DNA from: Bacteroidales bacterium
Lineage (GTDB): Bacteria; Bacteroidota; Bacteroidia; Bacteroidales; VadinHA17
DNA: 64,000 nucleotides
Direction: 5' to 3'
Assembly: GCA_018056245.1 (NCBI GenBank)
Contig: JAGPFZ010000006.1
Coordinates: 1-64,000, forward strand
Position 1 is the stretch's first letter; each line of letters opens with the position of its first letter. The position numbers were made by a program, and so were the translations under genes. Shown piece after piece: positions 26,827-38,100 of the stretch. The notes below the pieces were generated by a model. That model ran no database searches. It was not told the origin of the DNA and worked only from the letters and a program-made list of their open reading frames with translations.

Positions 26827-27540
26827 ATGTTAGAGGATAAAACAAAAAATCCATTAGTTGAAGGAGAAGTACTTCTGTTTGACAAGCCTTTATACTGGAC
26901 TTCATTCGACCTTGTGAATAAAGTCAGGATAATGATACGTGAATCATTTGGCCTCGAAAAAATAAAGGTTGGGCATGCCGGAACACTCGATCCACTTGCA
27001 AGTGGTCTGATAATTATATGTACCGGGAAAGCCACAAAAAGGCTCGATGAATACAGCAGGTTCGATAAGGAATATATTGCAGAGATTTATCTTGGAAGCA
27101 CAACTCCGTCATTTGACCTTGAAACCGAAGTTGATGCAACATATCCAACAGGACATATAACTCAAAGGCTGGTCAGAGAGACTCTAGAAAAGTTTATAGG
27201 GGAACAGGAGCAGATACCACCGGTTTATTCCGCAAAGCTTATCGGAGGGAAAAGGGCATACGAGTTCGCAAGAAAAGGGATAGAGGCGGAGATTAAGCCG
27301 AATAAAGTGACCTTCAGGGAAATTGAGCTGCTCAGCTTCGATATGCCGGTTATCAGAGTAAGGATTGTGTGCAGTAAGGGAACATATATAAGAGCTTTTG
27401 CAAGAGACTTTGGAAAAGCAACAGGAAGCGGGGCTTATCTCTCATCACTTACGAGAACCGCAACAGGTCCCTTCAGTCTGAAAGACGCCATGAACATTGA
27501 AAAGTTCGAAATTTTTCTTGAAAAAATGAAACAAATATGA
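26827..27540 (+). CDS. truB: tRNA pseudouridine-55 synthase TruB
   Basis: TruB (237 residues) makes pseudouridine 55 in the T-loop of tRNAs. The catalytic aspartate D55 is in VGHAGTLDPLASGLIIICTG; other family motifs are DKPLYWTSFDLVNKVR, QIPPVYSAKLIGGKRAYE and CSKGTYIRAFARDFG. It is the short bacterial form without a C-terminal PUA domain, usual in Bacteroidota. Confidence 0.95.
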   Translation: MLEDKTKNPLVEGEVLLFDKPLYWTSFDLVNKVRIMIRESFGLEKIKVGHAGTLDPLASGLIIICTGKATKRLDEYSRFDKEYIAEIYLGSTTPSFDLETEVDATYPTGHITQRLVRETLEKFIGEQEQIPPVYSAKLIGGKRAYEFARKGIEAEIKPNKVTFREIELLSFDMPVIRVRIVCSKGTYIRAFARDFGKATGSGAYLSSLTRTATGPFSLKDAMNIEKFEIFLEKMKQI

Positions 27541-27626
27541 AAATTTTTCGTAAAAAGGTTTTAATATATTTTATAAATATTTATTAATAAAATACTGAAG
27601 TTTAATAAACTAAAAATTACATTATT

Positions 27627-28676
27627 ATGAAATTATCACAATTTAGGTATTCCTTGCCGCAGGAGCTTATTGCACTTTATCCTGCTGAAAAAAGAGATGA
27701 GTCGAGGTTAATGGTGGTTGACAGAAAAACAGGGAAATTTGAACATAAAATATTTAAAGAGATAGTTGATTATTTTAATGAACATGATGTACTGGTTTTC
27801 AATAACACAAAAGTTTTTCCTGCCCGACTGCGTGGAAATAAAGAAAAAACAGGGGCTGAAATTGAAGTCTTCCTTCTTCGCGAATTAAATACTGAGCAGA
27901 GGCTATGGGATGTGCTGGTTGACCCTGCCCGCAAAATACGGATAGGTAATAAACTATATTTTGGAGAAGACGATTTGCTCGTTGCAGAAGTAATAGACAA
28001 TACGACTTCGAGGGGGAGAACTTTAAGATTTCTTTTCGACGGTTCGTATGAAGAGTTCAAAAAAACCTTGTACAGTCTTGGAGAGACGCCTTTGCCAAAG
28101 TTTATTAACCGTAAGGTTGAACCTGAAGATAGTGAAAGATACCAGACAATTTTTGCAAAACATGAAGGAGCTGTTGCTGCCCCGACCGCAGGCTTACATT
28201 TCAGCCGTGAACTTCTTAAACGACTTGAAATAGCAGGTGTTGAATTTGCCGAGATAACACTCCATGTGGGGCTCGGCAACTTCAGAAGTGTAGATGTTGA
28301 AGATCTTACGAAACATAAGGTGGATTCCGAAAGAATAATCATTCCGGAAGAAACAGCCCGAATAATCAACATGGCAAAAGAACGGAAAAAGAAAGTCTGC
28401 GCTGTTGGTACAACAGTTGTCAAAACACTTGAAAGTTCAGTCTCAACCGACGGCTTCCTGAAACCTTTCGACGGCTGGACTAATAAGTTCATTTTTCCGC
28501 CTTACGAGTTCAAAATTCCCGACATGATGATAAGCAATTTTCAACTCCCTTATTCGACTCTTCTGATGATGGTTGCAGCATTTGCTGGATATGACCTCTG
28601 TTTCGAGGCCTACCGTACCGCAGTAAAGGAAAAGTATAGATTCGGACCATACGGCGATGCTATGCTGATTATTTAG
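27627..28676 (+). CDS. queA: S-adenosylmethionine:tRNA ribosyltransferase-isomerase QueA
   Basis: QueA (349 residues) transfers the ribosyl part of SAM to preQ1-modified tRNA in queuosine synthesis. Signatures are [63 protein letters not shown] and the C-terminal [17 protein letters not shown]. Length is normal. It ends the housekeeping block and is followed 49 bases later by a strong hairpin terminator. The gap of 86 bases after truB contains no gene. Confidence 0.95.
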   Translation: MKLSQFRYSLPQELIALYPAEKRDESRLMVVDRKTGKFEHKIFKEIVDYFNEHDVLVFNNTKVFPARLRGNKEKTGAEIEVFLLRELNTEQRLWDVLVDPARKIRIGNKLYFGEDDLLVAEVIDNTTSRGRTLRFLFDGSYEEFKKTLYSLGETPLPKFINRKVEPEDSERYQTIFAKHEGAVAAPTAGLHFSRELLKRLEIAGVEFAEITLHVGLGNFRSVDVEDLTKHKVDSERIIIPEETARIINMAKERKKKVCAVGTTVVKTLESSVSTDGFLKPFDGWTNKFIFPPYEFKIPDMMISNFQLPYSTLLMMVAAFAGYDLCFEAYRTAVKEKYRFGPYGDAMLII

Positions 28677-28724
28677 TACGAGGGGAAAAACGATTTATAG
28701 TTTGTTAAATCCTAATAAGCTTAT

Positions 28725-28754
28725 AAGAGACCCAAAAGGTCTCTTTTATTTTTA
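28725..28754 (+). terminator. intrinsic terminator after queA
   Basis: Stem AAGAGACC (28725-28732) pairs with GGTCTCTT (28738-28745) around a 5-base loop, followed by a T-rich run to 28754. This is the best-formed terminator in the window and marks the end of the ilvE/ftsX-queA block. Confidence 0.85.
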
Positions 28755-29130
28755 TCATTTGAAAATAACCAGTCATTTATGAAAACATGCAGACTGTCAA
28801 AAAAGTTTGTATGACTTGAAAAAATAATACTATATTTAAACAATGCTTTTATAGCTGTATATTGCAACCATAAAGGAATATAGGTAGTCTTAAAATATAA
28901 ATTATATAGATCCGTTTGAAGAAATTTTAAAAACGGATTAAAACATAATCAAATGATTTTGCCGGTTTTACTAAATAAAAACCGAAAGGTAAGATTTTTT
29001 TTATGGAGAAACTGAATATATATCCGACAGCCTTTAAAATTCAATTGCTAAGGGGATAAAATTTTTGTTTTCTCCTATTTTTTATTGTAAAAAAAGCTGG
29101 AATAAAGTATAAAGTATAAGGAGATTTAAT
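28755..29130 (+). promoter_or_regulatory. long A+T-rich leader of the giant adhesin gene
   Basis: These 376 bases hold no gene. They include a hairpin CGGTTTTA / TAAAACCG-type (28963-28984) and, just before the start codon, tandem 'aaagtat' (29105-29117) and a strong Shine-Dalgarno AAGGAG (29118-29123) seven bases from the ATG. Strong SD sites are uncommon in this phylum, so high translation or a special control is suggested. I could not fix a promoter with confidence. Confidence 0.4.
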
Positions 29131-32100
29131 ATGAAAACGGTGCATAACATGACAACGGTTCCTTTCAAAAAAAGTTGCAGCACTTTTAAAAGGGTTCTTT
29201 TCAGGAGATTAATTACGGCCACTTTTGTGTCTATAATGTTGTCGGCCTTTACCGGCCTTCAGTTACACGGACAGGGAGTCGGTATAAGTGAAACCTCAAT
29301 CACTCCTGACGCTTCGTCAATCCTTGAGTTGAGATCTACCGAACGGGGTTTACTCATCCCGAGGATGACTACCACGGAGAGGCTTGCAATAAGTGCTCCT
29401 GCAACAGGGCTGATTGTTTATGATACCGATACGAAATCGTTCTGGTATTATGACCTCTTCTGGAAGAGGATTCCGGGAAGTCTGTCAGGAGGTTCCAATC
29501 AACTTCTCGGTATGGATAATGCCGGAACGACGTACGAATTCAAAACTATTCAAGGGACAGATAACCAGGTATATGTAGACCATACTCCGGGGTTAATTAC
29601 CCTAAGGTTACCTCAGGACATACATACGGGTGCGGAGCCTGTATTTGCGGGACTTACGTTGAGTGGACTTACGCCGTTATCGGGAGTTTACACTGATGTG
29701 TCGAATAAGCTGACATCATCACCGCCTTTGAGTGGTACGATAGGTTACTGGAGTCGTACCGGTACGTTGTTAGCGCCTGCGAATGTTGGGGATAATGTAA
29801 GCACGAGAGGGGATATATACACCACTGACGGTGGAGCAATAACTTCTGACGGTTTGCTTACCGGTCAGGCTGGAGCAACAATAACGGGAGCTACGAATAT
29901 CACCGGTGCTATGACTGTATCGGGTGGAACAATAAGTTTGAATGCCAATTCCGATTATGCGACGAACATCAACACCGGGAGCTCGACCGGTAATGTTACT
30001 ATTGGCAACGCATCAAGTTCGTTGTATTTGCCGAAGTTTAACATGCCCGGGGTATTGCATAATGATGCGACTGGTTTAATAAGTTCAAGTCGGATATTTA
30101 ATGATGACATTGAAGATGGAACGATAGATTTGACAACAAAGGTCGTGGGTATTTTACCAATAGTCAATGGAGGTACGAACTCAGGTACACCGTTAGCGGG
30201 TCAGTCTATTATGATATCGAATGGCAGTGCTATAGTTCAGGGAGAATCAGGTACGACAGCTACGGTGTTACATGGTAACCCACTGGGTGCTCCATATTAT
30301 GCTGCCGTAAGTCTGACGTCAGATATTACCGGAACGCTGCCTGTAGCTAACGGAGGCACAGGACTTAATTCGATAACACAGAACAATTTGATATATGGCA
30401 ACGGCACCGGGGCGGTTAATATGCTTGCACCGAGTGGCACTGCAGGGTCATTATTGACCGAGGGTACGACTGGGTCTCCGGCATGGAGCACATTGAACAC
30501 ATTGCCGTCCACCTCTGGTATTCTTCAGGTACAGAATGGCGGTACAGGGTATAACAATACATTTTCTAATGGCGATTTGTTAATTGGTAATTCACATGGT
30601 ACACTGTCGCGTAATACTTTGACGGGGACAGATAACCAGGTATATATTACAAATGGTGATGGCAGTATCAAGTTGTCGTTACCTCAGGACATACATAATG
30701 GGGCAACGCCTGAGTTTATCAGTGTCAAGTTAAGTGGTTTGGGTGCGAGTTCGGGGGTATATACTGATGCAGATAAAATATTGACGACTGTTCCACCGTC
30801 GTCGGGCACACTTGGTTACTGGACAAGAGATGATGCATTTAATACTTTATCGCCTTCAAATATTGGGGATGCGATAACAACAAGTGGCAACATATACACC
30901 ACAGGAACTGGAGCTATGACGTCAGCTGGTTTGCTTACCGGTCAGGCTGGAGCAACAATAACGGGAGCTACGAATATCACCGGTGCTATGACTGTATCGG
31001 GTGGAACAATAAGTTTGAATGCCAATTCCGATTATGCGACGAACATCAACACCGGGAGCTCGACCGGTAATGTTACTATTGGCAACGCATCAAGTTCGTT
31101 GTATTTGCCGAAGTTTAACATGCCCGGGGTATTGCATAATGATGCGACTGGTTTAATAAGTTCAAGTCGGATATTTAATGATGACATTGAAGATGGAACG
31201 ATAGATTTGACAACAAAGGTCGTGGGTATTTTACCAATAGTCAATGGAGGTACGAACTCAGGTACACCGTTAGCGGGTCAGTCTATTATGATATCGAATG
31301 GCAGTGCTATAGTTCAGGGAGAATCAGGTACGACAGCTACGGTGTTACATGGTAACCCACTGGGTGCTCCATATTATGCTGCCGTAAGTCTGACGTCAGA
31401 TATTACCGGAACGCTGCCTGTAGCTAACGGAGGCACAGGACTTAATTCGATAACACAGAACAATTTGATATATGGCAACGGCACCGGGGCGGTTAATATG
31501 CTTGCACCGAGTGGCACTGCAGGGTCATTATTGACCGAGGGTACGACTGGGTCTCCGGCATGGAGCACATTGAACACATTGCCGTCCACCTCTGGTATTC
31601 TTCAGGTACAGAATGGCGGTACAGGGTATAACAATACATTTTCTAATGGCGATTTGTTAATTGGTAATTCACATGGTACACTGTCGCGTAATACTTTGAC
31701 TGGGACAGCTAATCAGGTAAATGTAGCGAATGGTGATGGCAGTATCACGTTGTCGTTACCTCAGGACATACATACGGGTGCGGAGCCTGTATTTGCGGGA
31801 CTTACGTTGAGTGGACTTACGCCGTTATCGGGAGTTTACACTGATGTGTCGAATAAGCTGACATCATCACCGCCTTTGAGTGGTACGATAGGTTACTGGA
31901 GTCGTACCGGTACGTTGTTAGCGCCTGCGAATGTTGGGGATAATGTAAGCACGAGAGGGGATATATACACCACTGACGGTGGAGCAATAACTTCTGACGG
32001 TTTGCTTACCGGTCAGGCTGGTGCAACAATAACCGGAGCTACGAGTGTCACCGGTGCTATGACTGTATCGGGTGGAGTTATAAGTTTGAATGAGAATTCT

Positions 32101-35100
32101 AATTCTAACACAAACATAAATACCGGCACATCATCGGGTAATGTAATAATTGGCAATGCATTAAGTTCACTTTACCTGCCTAAGTTTACCACGGCGGGGG
32201 TATTGCATAATGATGGAAGTGGTTTAATAAGTTCAAGTCGGATATTTAATGATGACATTGAAGATGGAACGATAGATTTGACAACAAAGGTCGTGGGTAT
32301 TTTACCTATAGTCAATGGAGGTACGAACTCAGGTACACCGTTAGCGGGACAGTCTATTATGATATCGAATGGCAGTGCTATAGTTCAGGGAGAATCAGGT
32401 ACGACGGCTACGGTGTTACATGGTAACCCACTGGGTGCTCCATATTATGCTGCCGTAAGTCTGACGTCAGATATTACCGGAACGCTGCCTGTAGCTAACG
32501 GAGGCACAGGACTTAATTCGATAACACAGAACAATTTGATATATGGCAACGGCACCGGGGCGGTTAATATGCTTGCACCGAGTGGCACTGCAGGGTCATT
32601 ATTGACCGAGGGTACGACTGGGTCTCCGGCATGGAGCACATTGAACACATTGCCGTCCACCTCTGGTATTCTTCAGGTACAGAATGGCGGTACAGGGTAT
32701 AACAATACATTTTCTAATGGCGATTTGTTAATTGGTAATTCACATGGTACACTGTCGCGTAATACTTTGACTGGGACAGCTAATCAGGTAAATGTAGCGA
32801 ATGGTGATGGCAGTATCACGTTGTCGTTACCTCAGGACATACATACGGGTGCGGAGCCTGTATTTGCGGGACTTACGTTGAGTGGACTTACGCCGTTATC
32901 GGGAGTTTACACTGATGTGTCGAATAAGCTGACATCATCACCGCCTTTGAGTGGTACGATAGGTTACTGGAGTCGTACCGGTACGTTGTTAACGCCTGCG
33001 AATGTTGGGGATAATGTAAGCACGAGAGGGGATATATACACCACTGACGGTGGAGCAATAACTTCTGACGGTTTGCTTACCGGTCAGGCTGGGGCAACGA
33101 TCACAGGAGCGATGACCGTATCGGGCGGAATAATAAGTTTGAATGCCAATTCCGATTATGCGACAAACATCAACACCGGGAGCTCGACCGGTAATGTTAC
33201 TATTGGCAACGCATTAAGTTCACTTTACCTGCCTAAGTTTACCACGGCGGGGATATTACATAATGATGGAAGTGGGCTGGTTAGTTCGGGCCTCATTGTT
33301 AATGCTGACGTTAGCAACACCGCAGGAATAGAATTATCAAAGCTGGCATATGGAACTAATGCACAGATTATTGTTGGATCAGCTTCAGGAGTACCGACTT
33401 ATGTTGATATGAGTGGAGATGCTACGATAAGTAACACCGGAGCACTGACGCTTGCGAGTACAGGAGTAACGGCAGGGAGTTATGGAGATGCAACGCATGT
33501 AGGTAAATTTACGGTTGATGAGAAGGGTAGGATAATGTTTGCGGAGAATGTTTTGATAACAGGCACCTCGCCCGTAGGTTCAACACTTACGAATGGATAT
33601 ATCTGGCTTGGTAATGCTTCGAACCAGGCGGCAGAGGCTGTAATGAGCGGAGATGCGACGATAACAAATACAGGAGTATTGACGATAGCAGATAATGCAA
33701 TCACCACGGACAAAATAGTTGATGGGACAATAATAACTGCAGACCTTGCAGACAACTCTGTGACGAGTGCAAAGATCGTTAATGGAACGATAATTTCGGT
33801 TGACTTGGCAGATAATTCAGTTACCTCGGCAAAAATTGTGAATGGAGATGTACAGACAGATGATTTAGCCGACATGAGTGTGACGACAGATAAGATAGCT
33901 GCCGATGCAGTGACAACATCGAAGATACTGGATGCCAATGTAACGACATCAAAGCTAGCAGACGGATCGGTGATAAATACAAAGCTTGCAGCCGATGCAG
34001 TAACCAGCGACAAGATTGCTAATGAGAGTATTCTTTCTGAGGATATCAAGGATGGAGATGTACAGACAGTTGATTTAGCCAACCTGAGTGTGACAACCGG
34101 TAAGATAGCAGATGATGCGGTAATAACCTCGAAGATACTTGATGCCAATGTAACTACAGGTAAGCTTGCCGATGGATCGGTGACAAATTTAAAGTTGGGA
34201 GCCGATGCAGTAACCAGCGACAAAATTGCTAATGAGAGTATTCTTTCTGAGGATATCAAGGATGGAGATGTACAGACAGATGATTTAGCCGACATGAGTG
34301 TGACGACAGATAAGATAGCTGCCGATGCAGTGATAACATCGAAGATACTGGATGCCAATGTAACGACATCAAAGCTAGCAGACGGATCGGTAACAAATGC
34401 AAAGCTTGGACTGGATGCAGTGTTGACTGGCAATATCAAGGATGGAGAGGTACAGACGGCAGATATTGCGAATTCAAATGTGACGCTTACGAAGCTTGCC
34501 AATGGAGGCAACAATCAGGTTTTGACGACGACGGGGACAGGATTACCTCAGTGGGAGGATAAGAGTATCTTCACGTCATCGACATTGACTAACACACATA
34601 TATTGGTAGGTAATGCTTCTAATGTAGCAACGGATGTACCGCTTAGCGGAGATGCGACGATAACAAATACAGGAGTATTGACGATAGCAGATAATGCAAT
34701 CACCACGAATAAAATAGTTGATGGGACAATAATAACTGCAGACCTTGCAGACAACTCTGTGACGAGTGCAAAGATCGTTGATGGAACGATAATTTCGGTT
34801 GACTTGGCAGATAATTCAGTTACCTCGGCAAAAATTGTGGATGAAGATGTACAGACAGTTGATTTAGCCAACATGAGTGTGACGACAGATAAGATAGCTG
34901 CCGATGCAGTGACAACATCGAAGATACTGGATGCCAATGTAACGACATCAAAGCTAGCAGACGGATCGGTAACAAATGCAAAGCTTGGACTGGATGCGGT
35001 ATTGACTGGCAATATCAAGGATGGAGAGGTAAAGACGGCAGATATTGCAGATGAAAATGTGACGCTTACGAAGCTTGCCAATGGAGGCAACAATCAGGTT

Positions 35101-38100
35101 TTGACGACGACGGGGACAGGATTACCTCAGTGGGAGGATAAGAGCATCTTCACGTCATCGACATTGACTAACACACATATATTGGTAGGTAATGCTTCTA
35201 ATGTAGCAACGGATGTACCGCTTAGCGGAGATGCGACGATAACAAATACAGGAGTATTGACGATAGCAGATAATGCAATCACCACGAATAAAATAGTTGA
35301 TGGGACAATAATAACTGCAGACCTTGCAGACAACTCTGTGACGAGTGCAAAGATCGTTGATGGAACGATAATTTCGGTTGACTTGGCAGATAATTCAGTT
35401 ACCTCGGCAAAAATTGTGAATGGAGATGTACAGACAGTTGATTTAGCCAACCTGAGTGTGACGACAGATAAGATAGCTGCCGATGCAGTGACAACATCGA
35501 AGATACTGGATGCCAATGTAACTACAGGTAAGCTTGCCGATGGATCGGTGACAAATGCAAAGCTTGGACTGGATGCAGTGTTGACTGGCAATATCAAGGA
35601 TGGAGAGGTAAAGACGGCAGATATTGCAGATGAAAATGTGACGCTTACGAAGCTTGCCAATGGAGGTAACAATCAGGTTTTGACGACGACGGTGACAGGA
35701 GTACCTCAGTGGGAGGATAAGAGCATCTTCACGTCATCGACATTGACTAACACACATATATTGGTAGGTAATGCTTCTGATGTAGCAACGGATGTACCGC
35801 TTAGCGGAGATGCGACGATAACAAATACAGGGGTGGTTACGGTAGGCAGGATCAATGGGTCGCTGCTTGGGAACACGATACCGACAGACGGGAACCTACT
35901 TATCGCAGACGGCAGTCAGTGGAAGTCAGTTTCTATCAATGGGGATGTAACGATAAGCAGTATGGGAGCGACGACGATCGGGCCAGGCAAGGTTGTGACG
36001 GGGATGATAGCCGACGAGTCGGTGACAATAGATAAACTTGCAAATGCGAGTGTGACGACAGATAAGATAGCTGCCAATGCAGTGACAACATCGAAGATAC
36101 TGGATGCCAATGTAACTACAGGTAAGCTTGCCGATGGATCGGTGACAAATACAAAGCTTGCAGCCGATGCAGTAACCAGCGACAAGATTGCTAATGAGAG
36201 TATTCTTTCTGAGGATATCAAGGATGGAGAGGTACAGACGGCAGATATTGCAGATGAAAATGTCACGGCTGCTAAACTTACGGCAGGGGCAGGTACTGCA
36301 GGGCGTGTAGGTGTTGCAGATGCTTCAGGTGCAATAACCTATGGTAATATACCTGCAGGTAGCATTATAGGAAATAATCTAACATCGAGTGATTTAACTG
36401 TAACTGGTGGTACAGGTGCGACCCTTACCAATGTTAGTCTGGCAATAGCCGATGGTGCTGTTACCAGCATTAAGATAGCTGACGGTACAATTGTTGATGC
36501 AGATGTAAATGCAGAAGCAGGGATAGTTGACACAAAGCTTGCAACAATATCGACGGAAGGGAAAGTAGCCAACTCTGCAACAACGGCCACTGCTTTAAAT
36601 ACATCCAATACAATAGTTCTGAGGGATGTAAGTGGTGACTTCAGTGCAGGAATGATATCAGCGAACCTTACAGGAAATGTAACAGGTAATGCTTTAACAG
36701 CCACTCTGGCAACGACAGCGAATAATCTTTCCGGAGGATTAGGTGGATCATTGCCATATCAATCTGCAGCAAATACAACGGCAATGCTGGCAAATGGTTC
36801 TGCCGGACAGGTGCTTACCTCAGCCGGAGGAAACAATCCGCCAACATGGACGACACCGACACACGGGACAGTAACGAGTGTAACAGGAACAGCCAACCGA
36901 ATTACGGTAGGTGGAACGGCAGCGGATCCGATAATAGATATAGCAGCTAACTATGCAGGACAGAATACGATAACAACACTGGGAACAGTTACAACAGGTA
37001 CCTGGAATGCAGGAGTTATACCTGGAGAATTTGGAGGTACAGGAGTTGCCAATACAGGGAAGACGATAACCCTTGGAGGCAATTTTGCAACCAGCGGAGC
37101 CAATGATTTAACGCTGACAACAACAGGTGCGACTAACGTAACGTTACCGTTAAGTGGTACATTATACGGGACCCTTGCCAGCAGTGTGAGCTCGGCACAG
37201 CTTGCAACTACGCTGACTGATGAGACAGGAAGCGGTTCGGCAGTATTTGCGACGAGTCCTGCGCTTATTACGCCGGACATAGGCAATGCGACGGCAGCAA
37301 GTGTAAATAAAGTAGCTATAACGGCACCAGCAACTGGATCGACATTGACCATAGAAGACGGGAAGACATTAACAGTAACGGACAATGCTACAATATCAGG
37401 AGGTGCGCATTCAGGGACCAATACCGGAGATGAAACTACAGTAACAATTAAAGCTAAACTTGGTTTTGCAAGTTCAACAACTGATGGTTATCTTACTTCA
37501 ACCGACTGGAATACCTTCAATAATAAGCAGTCAGCACTTGGTTATACATCAGAAAATGTTGCAAATAAGGTTACAGTTTTTTCATCACCAACCGATGTTC
37601 AGTATCCGAGTGCAAAGCTGGTAAATGATCAACTGGCACAAAAGGTGGATGCTAATTCTTCCATTACAGGGGCAACTAAAACAAAAATAACCTATGACTC
37701 AAAAGGACTGGTAACTGCCGGAGCTGATGCAGTGCTTGCATCTGCTGACTTTGCGAACCAAGGCACCACTACCACTGTATTACATGGAAACGGCTCAGGC
37801 AATCCATCCTGGAGCAAGATAGTAAATGCTGACATTGATGAGGCAGCGGGAATTGCAGATACAAAGCTGGCTACTATAAGCACAGGCGGGAAAGTAGCCA
37901 ATTCTGCAACAACGGCCACATCATCGAATGATCTAAACACTATTGTTTTAAGAGATGGGAGCGGCAATTTTAGTGCAGGTACAATAACCGCAAATCTAAC
38001 AGGTAATGTTACAGGTAATGTTTCAGGAACAGCTAACAATGTTACAGGAACAGTAGCAATTGCGAATGGCGGTACTGGCGCAACAACAAAAACATCCGCT

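Noticed and set aside
27770..28492. 240-codon minus-strand frame opposite queA
   Set aside because: queA is complete with all motifs; the opposite frame is a Ser-rich shadow.
33480..34514. 344-codon open frame on the minus strand, with related ones at 34548-35093, 35127-35672 and 35916-36266
   Set aside because: These are shadows of the repetitive adhesin: the biased repeat codons keep the opposite strand open. The translations are Ser/Val/Ala-rich and repeat with the same periods.
29555..36280. Regularly spaced repeats suggestive of a CRISPR array
   Set aside because: Units are hundreds of bases long or in-frame protein repeats, the frame is open throughout, and no spacers or cas genes exist.
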